DNA of 64,000 nt from Shewanella subflava (GTDB lineage Bacteria > Pseudomonadota > Gammaproteobacteria > Enterobacterales > Shewanellaceae). Positions 9,011-17,938 of the stretch are shown here, piece by piece. The number at the start of each line of letters is the position of its first letter. Position 1 is the first letter of the stretch. The stretch is taken from the NCBI RefSeq assembly GCF_025971955.1, contig NZ_JAPDMX010000003.1, forward strand, positions 248,001 to 312,000. The letters are read 5' to 3'. The notes under the pieces were generated by a model. That model was not told the DNA's origin, did not search any database, and saw only the letters and a list, made by a program, of their open reading frames with translations. The position numbers and the translations under genes are program-made.

Positions 9011-9046
9011 ATGCCAGTCAGTTAGCTGACTGGCATGTGGTTTTTT
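9011..9046. terminator. bidirectional terminator between acuI and the M13 peptidase
   Basis: An 11-bp perfect stem (9011-9021 and 9026-9036) with a TTAG loop. A T run follows on the plus strand and an A run precedes it, so it can serve both convergent genes. Confidence 0.8.
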
Positions 9047-9104
9047 AACCTAGTATATGACTGAACGATGAACTCATCTCGTCATTATCAACAAAGCGGC
9101 AGTA

Positions 9105-11174
9105 TTACCAAATACGGACGCGTTCATCTTCGGGTAAATACAACTTATCACCAGGTTTTACATCAAACGCTTTGTACCAAGCATCATGGTTACGAGGCGC
9201 AAGCGCACGATAATGACCTGGTGCGTGGGTACCGGCTTTAAGTTGGCTTAGCATACTTTGTTCAGTACGCTTTTCTTTCCAAACTTGTGCCCATGCTAAG
9301 AAAAAGCGTTGGTCTCCGGTTAGACCATTAATGACAGGGGCTTCCTTACCATTTAAACTTAATTGGTAGGCATGGTAAGCCATTGCGATACCACCTACGT
9401 CCCCAATGTTTTCGCCAAGGCTATTGCGGCCATTGACAAAATTACCCTTGATGGGTTCATACAGGCTGTATTGAGCAGCTAATTGATCCGCTTTAGCTTC
9501 AAACGCCGCGCGATCGGTATCGGTCCACCAGTTACGTTGAATACCGTTAGCGTCAGATTTTGAGCCTTGATCATCAAACCCATGACCCATTTCGTGACCA
9601 ATTACCGCACCAATACCACCATAGTTGACGGCTGGATCGGCATTGGGATCAAAAAACGGCGGCTGTAATATGGCTGCAGGGAATACAATTTCATTGAACG
9701 AGCTGTTGTAATAAGCATTCACGTACTGCGGTGTCATACCCCAACGATTACGATCCGTTTTTTGTAGCTCTTGAGCGACGCTATCGGCATGGAAGAATTG
9801 GCGTAATTTGTGAATATTGCCTACTAAATCTTCATTCGATAGGGTTAATCCATCAAATTCTTGCCACACATCAGGGTAGCCAATTTTAGGGGTAAATGCA
9901 GCCAGTTTGGCATGAGCATTGACTTTGGTGTCATCGCTCATCCAGGTTAACCCATCGATACGTTGGCCTAAAGCTGTTCGTAAGTTTTCAACTAAATCAG
10001 CCATTTGTGCTTTAGATGATTCAGGGAAATAACGAGCAACATAGACCTTGCCTATGGCAAAACCTAATGATTCGGTTGCTGACATTTCATCTACAGCACG
10101 TTTCCAACGAGGGCGCGGCTCTTCTTGGCCATTTAAGGTTTTACCATAAAAGTCAAAGTGAGTGTTGTAAATGTCTTCAGACAATAAATCGGCGTTATTC
10201 GCTAAAGTATGGAAGGTTAAATAGTCTTGCCATACATTTAACGGTTGCTCATTCACTAGTGCAATCATTGCCTTAATAGGTTCAGGCTGTGACATGTTAA
10301 GCTGCGGCACCTTGTACCCTGTTTGTTCAAAGTAAAGATCCCAATTAAAGTTAGGATAAGCGGTTGTTAAATCTGCTCGCTTAATCTGATTTAAAGTTAA
10401 GTCACGATCGCGACGTTTTTCACGTGGCCAGTGACCCTCAGCAATTTTGGTTTCGAGTGTTAAAATCGCTTCTGCACGTGCCTTACCCTCAGCGATACCA
10501 GCAAATGTTAGCATTTTGGCAATATGGTCAACATAAGCGCTACGGATAGTGACAAAGCGTTCATCGTCTTCCAAATAATAAGAACGATCAGGTAAGCCTA
10601 ATCCACCAGCTCCCACAGATAATTCATATTGATTTGGATCAAGGCGATTAAACCACATACCACCATAAATGGGTGATTGGGTATTGGTTAACCAAGATTG
10701 GCCAAATACCTTGGTTAAATCATCGGTATTTTTGATCGCGCTAATTTGATCTAAGGTAGGTTGAATTGCTGTTACACCCAGTTTATTAATGGTGTCGGTG
10801 TCCATATAAGCATGGTAAAAATCAGCAATTAATTGTTCTTCAGCATTTAAATCTTGGCGACTTACAATATCATCAATGATGGCTTTGACTTGTTCTTCAC
10901 TGCGCTCGGCTAATGCGGTAAATGCACCATAACGAGTCTTATCCGCGGGCATTTCAAAGTTGTCATACCATGTGCCGCTGGCATACATAAAGAAATCATC
11001 ACCCGGCTTAACGGCTTCATTTCTGGCGGTTAAATCAATACCAAACTCACCTAATTCTGCTTTTTTTACTGCTGTGGTGTTAACTACTGGACTGTCAGTT
11101 TTAGGGGTTTCTGGGGTACCACATGCACTAAGAAAAGTGCTTGCTAATGCGATGGCAATTAAGGACTTTTTCAT
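9105..11174 (-). CDS. pepO: M13-family zinc metallopeptidase, lipoprotein (PepO/neprilysin type)
   Basis: A 689-aa peptidase. The N-terminus is a lipoprotein signal with lipobox LSAC, so it is probably membrane-tethered in the periplasm or outer membrane. The zinc motif HEMGH lies at 527-531 and the third ligand in ENIGD at 588-592. The sequence ends in RVRIW, matching the short terminal tryptophan motif of the family. M13 peptidases cleave oligopeptides inside a closed cavity. Length and motif positions are normal. AAGGA precedes the ATG. It is transcribed alone, convergent with acuI. Confidence 0.88.
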   Translation of the reverse strand: MKKSLIAIALASTFLSACGTPETPKTDSPVVNTTAVKKAELGEFGIDLTARNEAVKPGDDFFMYASGTWYDNFEMPADKTRYGAFTALAERSEEQVKAIIDDIVSRQDLNAEEQLIADFYHAYMDTDTINKLGVTAIQPTLDQISAIKNTDDLTKVFGQSWLTNTQSPIYGGMWFNRLDPNQYELSVGAGGLGLPDRSYYLEDDERFVTIRSAYVDHIAKMLTFAGIAEGKARAEAILTLETKIAEGHWPREKRRDRDLTLNQIKRADLTTAYPNFNWDLYFEQTGYKVPQLNMSQPEPIKAMIALVNEQPLNVWQDYLTFHTLANNADLLSEDIYNTHFDFYGKTLNGQEEPRPRWKRAVDEMSATESLGFAIGKVYVARYFPESSKAQMADLVENLRTALGQRIDGLTWMSDDTKVNAHAKLAAFTPKIGYPDVWQEFDGLTLSNEDLVGNIHKLRQFFHADSVAQELQKTDRNRWGMTPQYVNAYYNSSFNEIVFPAAILQPPFFDPNADPAVNYGGIGAVIGHEMGHGFDDQGSKSDANGIQRNWWTDTDRAAFEAKADQLAAQYSLYEPIKGNFVNGRNSLGENIGDVGGIAMAYHAYQLSLNGKEAPVINGLTGDQRFFLAWAQVWKEKRTEQSMLSQLKAGTHAPGHYRALAPRNHDAWYKAFDVKPGDKLYLPEDERVRIW

Positions 11175-11394
11175 TGTTATCTGTTTCCTTACGGGCTTTT
11201 TAGGGCTAAAAATTCACTCTCATCTTCTAAGAATGAGTATAAAAGTCAAACAATGAATTGTTAGCAAATTTAAAATGACAGCCTAAAGGGGACAGATTAA
11301 TCTGAGCTTAATATGATAATTAAAACAAACCCAAGTGTGTATTGAGGGGGAAGCATTGTGTCATTCAGGTAGATTATTTTATCAAAACGAATCA

Positions 11395-11988
11395 CTAATA
11401 TTGAATATTGAAACGCGCAAAACGGGTAAACGCACGGATAATAGGTGCTTTACTGCGCTGCTCGATTAGCAATTGTTTTTGAGTTGAAAATTTTTTGAAA
11501 TGACGAATATCATCGACTATGTGCACTGGGCGACATTCAAATTGGCTAGACAGGTTAAGTAAGGTTTCGGCAGTAAACGAAAAAGACTGCAGCATTTTAT
11601 TAGAGATATCATTCTTTCTTGCTGCGGTTAAGGCTGACTTACGTAACAGTTGTTGATTAATCTTATCTTTTAAGCGAATTTTATGCTGTTTCCAGGTATT
11701 TTTGTTGGTTAGTGTGCGCATATCTTCAATGATCTGATGTGGGTCACAGTCAAATTTGTAGGCAATTTTCGCAATCATTTCTTGGGAGGTAATATCGATC
11801 CCTTTTATGGTTAAATAGACGATAAAATCTAGGCGATCGTTGGCTTTTTCGATTGCTGCTTGATTTTTATTTAACACTTCGTCGGCAGGTGATTCTGATT
11901 TTTCAACAGAATCAAGCAACTCAGCCAACGAAAGCGTTTCCGCTTCTACATCAGCATAAGATTGTTGATATTCAGGCTGTTTCTTCAT
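11395..11988 (-). CDS. uncharacterised protein with an internal duplication
   Basis: A 197-aa soluble, basic protein that I do not recognise. Two segments repeat one another: residues about 54-105, containing IAYKFDCDPHQIIEDMR, and about 125-175, containing LSSQFECRPVHIVDDIR. Each has an aromatic-acidic-Cys-x-Pro core followed by I-x-D-hydrophobic-Arg and then a KQ-rich tail. The first 50 residues are acidic and probably disordered. There is no signal peptide or membrane segment. It stands alone with a weak ribosome site. A role in nucleic-acid or protein binding is possible but unsupported. Confidence 0.7.
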   Translation of the reverse strand: MKKQPEYQQSYADVEAETLSLAELLDSVEKSESPADEVLNKNQAAIEKANDRLDFIVYLTIKGIDITSQEMIAKIAYKFDCDPHQIIEDMRTLTNKNTWKQHKIRLKDKINQQLLRKSALTAARKNDISNKMLQSFSFTAETLLNLSSQFECRPVHIVDDIRHFKKFSTQKQLLIEQRSKAPIIRAFTRFARFNIQY

Positions 11989-12553
11989 TCACTATTACCA
12001 TTCAATGTTTGCGAGTTAGGCTAGGTTTTTTGTGAAGCGTTTTGCACTGACTCAGTCTCTTTGTTACGCACACTATTTTAAACTAAATTTTACGTGAAAT
12101 GGTTAGCCGGTGGAAACTTAAAATTGAAGATAATCAAAAATGAGTGCGCGAAACACTGACTTGTAAGGTGATTGTTTTTTGGTTGTTATACTGTTGTTGT
12201 ATCATGTTTTTTAATTAACCTGTTGATGATCTAATTCAATATTTAATGCCCAATAAAGTGGCTATGTTGACTTCAATTACTATACAACTGGCTGCATAAC
12301 ACGACGTGTAGCAAAACAACTGAGCACTGAAATAATGACCATGAGTTTAAGTTGCAATCTTGTTGTATCGTTAAATTCACTGAGATTTTATCAATGAAGT
12401 CGGATAAACACTCTGTTACTTATTTTGTCTTTATAGATAATCGCAATTAGCACATAAGATTATAGCGCGTGAATTTAAGGTTAACATTTTTTGTCAGTGT
12501 ATTTGCACATCAATAGGTTGTTCTTTTAAAGGTTAAGAAATGCTCACAACACA

Positions 12554-12724
12554 CTAAAATGAAATGCGATTACCGCCTACTGGTAGCGCAATATTAGTAG
12601 CCACATTGGCAACCATTTTTGTAGCAAATGGATGGGCCAGCAAAATACCAAACACGGTTTAGGTGATAAGCTCGACACGAGTGAGCGCCATGATGTGCTA
12701 TTGAAACATGGTGTGATAGCTCAT
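12554..12724 (-). pseudogene. possible decayed reading frame
   Basis: A minus-strand frame begins ATG at 12724 and runs 56 codons to a stop at 12554, interrupted by two in-frame stops (codons 9 and 22). The last 34 codons are open and protein-like (for example LLAHPFATKMVANVA), with a hydrophobic character. The parent family is not recognised. It may be only chance. Confidence 0.2.
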
Positions 12725-12822
12725 ACCTAATGTTGCGTATTATCGACAGGTATATAGCGGCTAAATAAAGTGCATTAACTTAGCCTGAAGTAAATTGCAG
12801 GCTTCACTTGAAATAAACCAAT

Positions 12823-12855
12823 AAAACCCGTTGAATGGCAACAGGTTTTCTTTTT
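12823..12855 (+). terminator. terminator-like hairpin immediately before the LysR gene
   Basis: AAAACC-C-GTTG (12823-12833) pairs with CAAC-A-GGTTTT (12839-12849) around a 5-nt loop, followed by CTTTTT. It ends 13 nt before the LysR ATG, so it would stop upstream transcription or act as an attenuator. Confidence 0.5.
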
Positions 12856-12868
12856 ATGGTTGGGATAT

Positions 12869-13819
12869 ATGTCGACATTGACCAAAGGGCTTGGGTTGTT
12901 TTTAGATGTGGTACAACAGGGGTCTTTCAGTAAAGCTGCAGCCTTGCATGATATGGATAACTCGTTATTGTCAAAGCAAATAAAGAAGCTAGAAGCCGAT
13001 TTAGGTGTGCAATTGCTTAATCGTTCAACTCGTACCTTTGCATTAACCTCTGCGGGTAAAGATATTTTTGAGCAAACCAAGGTGTTGATGGAAACCTTAA
13101 CTCAAATTCAAAATATTGCCGACGCCCATCAATCTGAACCTCGAGGCAATATTCGTATTACTTCATCGATTACTTTTGGGCAGCAATACTTACAGCCAGT
13201 GATCAGTCAGTTTATGAAGCAATATCCGCACGTTAACATCGCTTTGTTATTAGACGATAAACGGGTAGATATCATATCTGAGCACTTTGATGTGGCGTTC
13301 AGGTTGGGCAAGTTAACCGAGTCTAATTTGATAGCCAAAAAGATAGCCAAAACCCATTTTGCAATTGTTGCATCAGAAGATTTTATTGCCCAACACGGTA
13401 TGCCGGCCACCCCTGAAGAATTAGTATTATTACCCGCCGTGGTTTATAGCAATGGCAATGTTCGCCTAGATCAAATGTCGATTAGCGCACCGCCTGATTT
13501 TAATGATTATAAAACCTATAAAATGCAGAGCAATTATTGTGTCAGTGATATGCGAACCTTAATCAAGGCTGTCACAGATGGATTAGGCTATGCGATGATT
13601 GATTTGTTTAATTTAGATAAACCGATTAGTGAGGCTAAGTTAACGCTTCTACTTACTGGTTATGGCTTATCTACTGTGGATACTGGTATTTATGCTATTT
13701 ACCCACATCGAAAACCGACCAAACTTGTGAGTGAGTTTATCAATGCGGTGCAAAGCTACATAGGTACACCTCCCTTTTGGGTCGATTATGTACCTGATTA
13801 TAAAAATCGTTACAAATAA
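12869..13819 (+). CDS. LysR-family transcriptional regulator
   Basis: A 316-aa LTTR. The N-terminal winged helix-turn-helix covers about 1-62 (SFSKAAALHDMDNSLLSKQIKKLE, then LLNRSTRTFALTSAG). The effector-binding domain from about 90 begins with GNIRITSSITFGQQYLQP, which places it in the CrgA/DmlR-like subgroup. The ATG at 12869 gives the standard LTTR N-terminus; the ribosome site (TGGGA) is close to it. No divergent target gene is adjacent, which is unusual for the family, and the region upstream looks decayed. Effector and targets cannot be told. Confidence 0.85.
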   Translation: MSTLTKGLGLFLDVVQQGSFSKAAALHDMDNSLLSKQIKKLEADLGVQLLNRSTRTFALTSAGKDIFEQTKVLMETLTQIQNIADAHQSEPRGNIRITSSITFGQQYLQPVISQFMKQYPHVNIALLLDDKRVDIISEHFDVAFRLGKLTESNLIAKKIAKTHFAIVASEDFIAQHGMPATPEELVLLPAVVYSNGNVRLDQMSISAPPDFNDYKTYKMQSNYCVSDMRTLIKAVTDGLGYAMIDLFNLDKPISEAKLTLLLTGYGLSTVDTGIYAIYPHRKPTKLVSEFINAVQSYIGTPPFWVDYVPDYKNRYK

Positions 13820-14170
13820 CCTCAGGCACTTTAGAGATGAAACCAGCGTTTGTTCTAAATCTGATGTAGTGCATTAGCAGGGACAAACAGATTGACAGAT
13901 AAAATCAAAAGTCACACATAGGGCTGGATTTTGAATTAACCCGAAAGGCCATTTTTATCCGCATTTTAAACAACGAACAGAGCCACTTTAAAAGCCGATA
14001 TTTGAAACTGTTACAGGTGCACTTTTTCGCTAAGGGGATATTTTTACTCAACTGTAGGTTGAGTTTAGCCATCAAATAGCCTCGATATCATCTTGTTCAC
14101 TAATACAATTGTACTATGGGCGAATTTCACTTAAGTTAGTCTTGATACTCTCTTCTACCTTGGACATGTC
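13820..14170. other. intergenic region, nothing recognised
   Basis: 351 bp between the LysR gene and the symporter. No ORF, repeat or strong promoter is visible. Confidence 0.5.
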
Positions 14171-15382
14171 ATGTGGAACACACTTCGCGCTTATCAATCA
14201 TCAATTATATTATTGTCGGCTTTGATGCTGGGTGGCGCATTAGGATTATGGCTACCTGAATTTGCCATAGAGTTAAAACCCATCGGGCAGATTTTCCTTA
14301 ATTTACTCTTTATGATCATTGTGCCACTGGTGGCGGTTAGTGTGATGTCTTCTATTGCCAGAATGACAGATTTAAAAAAATTAGGCGCGATCTTGATTTC
14401 GATTATGGCGGTATCAATCATGATGGCACTCATTCCGGCTGTCGGCATTATCTTGCTGGCATCAGCTTTCGATCCCGCCCAAGGTGTCACGCTGGAATTA
14501 GCTGAAACTATTGATAATGCTGGTGGTTCGATGGACTTTGTGAGTTTACTGACCGCCAATGACTTTGTGGGCTTGTTATCAAAATCAAACATTTTAGCGT
14601 TAATTATTATGTCGGTGATCAGCGGAATTGCGATAGGTCAATCTGGTGAGGATGGACGTAAAGTTGCAGATTTATTAGATAGCTTGAATACCGTGATTAT
14701 GAAAATTATCGCGATTTTAATGCATGCAGCCCCCATTGGTTTAGGGGCTTATTTTGCTGCCACAATGGCAAGTCAGGATGCAGAATTAATGGGCACATTT
14801 GCCCGCGCAGTGGGTTTATTCTTCTTGGCAACGGCATTATATTTAACCATTGGCTCAACCTTTTATGCTTGGTTGGGTGGGGGTGTTGATGGCGTAAAAC
14901 GCTTTTGGCAAAATATGTTAGAACCTGCGGTCACGGCTTTAGGCACGAGTTCATCATTAGCCACTTTACCTGTCACCATTCGCAGCGCCAATAAAATGGG
15001 CCTTAATGAACAAATCAGTGAAATCAGTTTACCTTTGTTGGTTAATTTGAATAAAGGTGGTGCGGCAATGATTACCGCATTAAAAATTGTCTTTATTTAT
15101 TCTTTACTTGGTTTAGATTTTAGCGCTGATATATTTATGATCACTGTGCTGATTTCAGTATTGTCGGCATTTATCATCGGCGGTGTACCCGGCGGGGCAT
15201 TTTTGGGCGAGATTTTTATTGTCACAACTCTCGGTTTGCCATTGGAGGCCATCCCTATATTGGTGGTGCTCGGTGCGATTACTGATGCCGCTTCTACTGT
15301 GATTAATGTGGTACATGATTTAACCGCGACACAAATTATTGAGCGACTTAACGGCAAGCATTATTTAAAACAAGCACAATAG
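14171..15382 (+). CDS. dicarboxylate/amino acid:cation symporter (DAACS) of unusual substrate type
   Basis: A 403-aa inner-membrane symporter of the GltP/GltPh fold. The re-entrant loop serines TSSS are at 259-262, the TM7 motif appears as NLNKGG (292-297) in place of NMDGT, and TM8 reads TDAASTVINV (371-380). The family aspartate is kept (D372), but the arginine three residues later that binds the side-chain carboxylate of glutamate or aspartate is a serine (S375). Neutral or other substrates are therefore more likely than acidic amino acids. A small membrane protein gene follows after 5 bp, probably in the same operon. Confidence 0.85.
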   Translation: MWNTLRAYQSSIILLSALMLGGALGLWLPEFAIELKPIGQIFLNLLFMIIVPLVAVSVMSSIARMTDLKKLGAILISIMAVSIMMALIPAVGIILLASAFDPAQGVTLELAETIDNAGGSMDFVSLLTANDFVGLLSKSNILALIIMSVISGIAIGQSGEDGRKVADLLDSLNTVIMKIIAILMHAAPIGLGAYFAATMASQDAELMGTFARAVGLFFLATALYLTIGSTFYAWLGGGVDGVKRFWQNMLEPAVTALGTSSSLATLPVTIRSANKMGLNEQISEISLPLLVNLNKGGAAMITALKIVFIYSLLGLDFSADIFMITVLISVLSAFIIGGVPGGAFLGEIFIVTTLGLPLEAIPILVVLGAITDAASTVINVVHDLTATQIIERLNGKHYLKQAQ

Positions 15383-15387
15383 GCTTT

Positions 15388-15714
15388 ATGAATACTGAGA
15401 CAAAAAAAAGCAATAACCTAGCGGCAATCATTTTTGTGGTTGTCCTGTTATTGATGGCATCGATAGCGGTGTACAGCATTAATCAAAGCCATCAACATAC
15501 TTCACCAGAAACTTGGACCGCATTTATTTATAAAAATGGTTACGAATCGGCAAAGTATGAAATGGAAGATGGATTTGAGGATTATTCTTCCTGCAAGTTG
15601 TATGCGACTCGCCTATCGGATAATTTTGATCAAGCACCATGGCAATGTGGCTTACGCTGTCGTTTTGACTCTATGCGTCAGGGTTATCAATGTGAAAGCA
15701 TGGAAAATCATTAG
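15388..15714 (+). CDS. small single-pass membrane protein, unknown
   Basis: A 108-aa protein with one N-terminal membrane segment (about 12-30), then an extracytoplasmic region of about 75 residues. The region carries four cysteines (CKLYA, WQCGLRC, QCESM), suggesting two disulfides. It starts 5 bp after the symporter stop, so the two genes are probably co-transcribed and may work together. I do not recognise the family. Confidence 0.7.
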   Translation: MNTETKKSNNLAAIIFVVVLLLMASIAVYSINQSHQHTSPETWTAFIYKNGYESAKYEMEDGFEDYSSCKLYATRLSDNFDQAPWQCGLRCRFDSMRQGYQCESMENH

Positions 15715-15747
15715 TTGAAAATACACTTTTGGGGAGTCCATTCTGGT

Positions 15748-15774
15748 AAGGCATAAGCGACAGCTTATGCCTTT
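15748..15774. terminator. terminator between convergent genes
   Basis: An 11-bp perfect stem (15748-15758 and 15763-15773) with a GACA loop and a short T-rich side in both directions. Confidence 0.7.
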
Positions 15775-15816
15775 ATCGTTTATTGAGTTTATTCCAGCTT
15801 AATTTTCTTGCTGATA

Positions 15817-17367
15817 TTACAGTTTGGAATTTACAGCAGGTAAAGCCGCACTTTTGCTCAACGGGCAAGGTGACTCTCCTGGGCCTGTGAGTAATGCGGG
15901 GTTAATATTGGCATTACACTTCCAATGAATAAATTGGCCATCACTGGTTATGTTAGGCGTAAAAGTCAATTGTGCTTCTTGACCATAATATTTTGCCAGT
16001 TTGACAATCACATCACTGTGTTCTGACAAAAAAATATCACTAATTAATGGGTGTGCTTTGAGTTCATTAATGGGTAAAGCAAAGTTGTCAGCCGGCTTAG
16101 GTAGCCTTGCTTGATCAGTATAAAATTTTGAAATCGATATTTTGGCCAGTTGTGATAAATCGACAATAGAATTGAGCTGTAATTTAAGGTTTAAGCCATC
16201 ATAGTGAGAATCTGTTATAGCATTTTCAGTGGGGGCAGGCAAAACATCGTCATTTGCTTGAATACTGATTTGCGGAGCTTGTTGGGCGGCGATAATTTTC
16301 TCTGTCACCACATCAATCGTATCACCAGGTTCAAGTGCGACACGCAATACTTGTGACCCACTTTGAGGCCGATCATTATTAGCGGTTGCTGTCGTTAACG
16401 CCGTGTTTGGTTCGATAACCATCGATATTTTTTCGGTAGAATCAATGGCCAGCGCATGGGCTAATTCTTCGGGTTCTGTCGAAATGGGTTTATCAGCAAT
16501 GGTTGTTTTTCGGGGCGTCGTTTCAAAGACGGTGTTCGCTTTGTCATTTGGTGTTAACCCTTGCATATTGGCTGTGACTAAGGGCTGATATGTGGCAGGT
16601 GTTTCATTTATCAATGGTTCGATCGGTGCAGTTGAAATGGGCTGATAGTTTCCCACCGTAGCGATGTGGGGTTGTTCTTCGTCTTGAGGCTTTGCCTGCG
16701 CCATAATTTGTTCTGTTGTGGGTGACTCAAAGGCTTTAGCTGGGGAGATTACCTCTGTCATGCTATGGCTGTCTTCGTCAGTAACATCAATACTTTCAAC
16801 TGCTTTGGCAACGTTAATACTATCAATAACCTCTTCATCAGCCTTGTTCATAACTTCAGTAGCCATAATCAATTCTGTAGCAACAATGTCCACAGGCAGG
16901 GAGGGAATGAGTTCCGCTGAAGTCATGTCGTTCAAAGAGTGATTAGCCAAGCCAGTATTGGTTGATGGCTGAGCTTTTATATTTGTTAATTGAAAAAAAG
17001 CGGCTTTTAGCGCGGTTAATAAACCTGTTTCAGGTATCGTTGTCGATGATGAATCTTCTACAGCGATTTTAGGCGCATCTATTGTTGATGATGTCAAAGC
17101 GATTTCTGATACTTGTTGCTCGGTTTGCAGACTGGCGTTGACCGCTGTTGTGGTTGTTTGAGCGACTTGATTCGATACATCGTCAGAGCTGAGGGGGGGC
17201 ATTACAGCTGTTTCAACGGGGTTGTTAATAACCACTGGGTCGGGCTGCATGCTAACTTCCACTTTAGTCGTTACTAAAATTGGCGTTTCTATAGCGATGT
17301 CTTGTAAAACCGTTAGGGGGGGGGGCTGCGAAAACCTCGGTGGACTCGGTTGGAGACACGGCATCAT
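15817..17367 (-). CDS. C-terminal part of a split membrane protein with a pilin-like tail
   Basis: A 516-codon frame continuing the gene at 17264-17938 but one frame away. It has no ribosome site of its own, and its first ATG lies inside the upstream coding sequence, so it is probably not a separate gene. Most of it is low-complexity, rich in Thr, Pro, Glu and Val, as in a periplasmic linker. The last ~120 residues look like a type IV pilin globular domain: LAKISISKFYTDQARLP, then AQLTFTPNITSDGQFIHWKC and a final SPC, matching the pilin W-x-C...C disulfide pattern. The function is unknown; a link to pili or the cell envelope is inference. Confidence 0.65.
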   Translation of the reverse strand: MMPCLQPSPPRFSQPPPLTVLQDIAIETPILVTTKVEVSMQPDPVVINNPVETAVMPPLSSDDVSNQVAQTTTTAVNASLQTEQQVSEIALTSSTIDAPKIAVEDSSSTTIPETGLLTALKAAFFQLTNIKAQPSTNTGLANHSLNDMTSAELIPSLPVDIVATELIMATEVMNKADEEVIDSINVAKAVESIDVTDEDSHSMTEVISPAKAFESPTTEQIMAQAKPQDEEQPHIATVGNYQPISTAPIEPLINETPATYQPLVTANMQGLTPNDKANTVFETTPRKTTIADKPISTEPEELAHALAIDSTEKISMVIEPNTALTTATANNDRPQSGSQVLRVALEPGDTIDVVTEKIIAAQQAPQISIQANDDVLPAPTENAITDSHYDGLNLKLQLNSIVDLSQLAKISISKFYTDQARLPKPADNFALPINELKAHPLISDIFLSEHSDVIVKLAKYYGQEAQLTFTPNITSDGQFIHWKCNANINPALLTGPGESPCPLSKSAALPAVNSKL

Positions 17368-17938
17368 TTGGAATTAACTCTTGGGTTGATTGTACTATCG
17401 AGGAAAAAGTCGCTACCGCAGAGTTTTGTATATCATCAAACGTAAAAGGTAAGTCTGGGATGGCATCCTTGCTGGGGATTAATGCCTCGGCTGAGCGGCT
17501 CACATCGCTAAACATATCGCTTGCATCCTGCTGTAATGCATTGAAATCGGTTGAGACTATTCGAGTGGCAAAGGATTTTTCATTAGGATCTTTAGGGCTA
17601 TCATCATCGAGAAATAACACTTTAACGGTCACACTGACAATTAATAACAGCGAGATATTAATTAGCCATTGGTTCATATCTCGCTGCTTTGTCTTCTGCC
17701 TCTTTTGCGGAAGAATACGGGTAATATTTTTATGTTTGGCGATGACATCACGAGCGATTTCTTCAATTTCTTCACGATCGATAGTCGTGATCTCATCTAA
17801 TGCTGCAATATAATCAAGCGGTAATTCAATATCTTCAGCGTGCTTAGTGCCATTTCGAAGGGAGTCTACTTCTAATACGTGATGTTTAATTTCTTCGATA
17901 ATCGTGTTTTGTTGGCTAGGTTGACTAGCTTGGTTCAT
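17264..17938 (-). CDS. N-terminal part of a split membrane protein
   Basis: A 224-codon frame. It has an acidic cytoplasmic region (1-80), a basic stretch (KRQKTKQR) and one membrane helix at about 91-110 (WLINISLLLIVSVTVKVLFL), then a periplasmic segment. The frame runs through a run of ten Cs and stops about 18 codons later in unconvincing sequence, while protein-like coding continues in the other frame (15817-17367). With nine Cs the two would join into one protein of about 700 aa. Possible causes are phase variation, programmed slippage, mutation or a sequencing error. I do not recognise the N-terminal domain. Confidence 0.65.
   Translation of the reverse strand: MNQASQPSQQNTIIEEIKHHVLEVDSLRNGTKHAEDIELPLDYIAALDEITTIDREEIEEIARDVIAKHKNITRILPQKRQKTKQRDMNQWLINISLLLIVSVTVKVLFLDDDSPKDPNEKSFATRIVSTDFNALQQDASDMFSDVSRSAEALIPSKDAIPDLPFTFDDIQNSAVATFSSIVQSTQELIPNDAVSPTESTEVFAAPPPNGFTRHRYRNANFSND
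17316..17325 (-). repeat. homopolymer tract (ten Cs on the coding strand) at the frame switch
   Basis: Ten consecutive Gs on the plus strand lie exactly where the two halves of the pilin-tailed protein change frame. Removing one base gives GCC CCC CCC CTA ACG and joins the frames. Confidence 0.9.

Larger units (their letters stand above)
11989..12868. other. long intergenic region, mostly featureless
   Basis: About 880 bp with no convincing intact gene. It contains a short degraded minus-strand frame (12554-12724, listed separately) and a terminator hairpin directly before the LysR gene. The remainder is AT-rich without recognisable elements. Confidence 0.6.

Noticed and set aside
12562..12660. 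32-codon plus-strand ORF in the gap before LysR
   Set aside because: It is too short, has no ribosome site, and overlaps the antisense decayed frame that looks more protein-like.
17340..17813. 157-codon plus-strand frame opposite the split membrane protein
   Set aside because: Its composition is that of a complementary shadow of low-complexity coding sequence, with no independent start signals.
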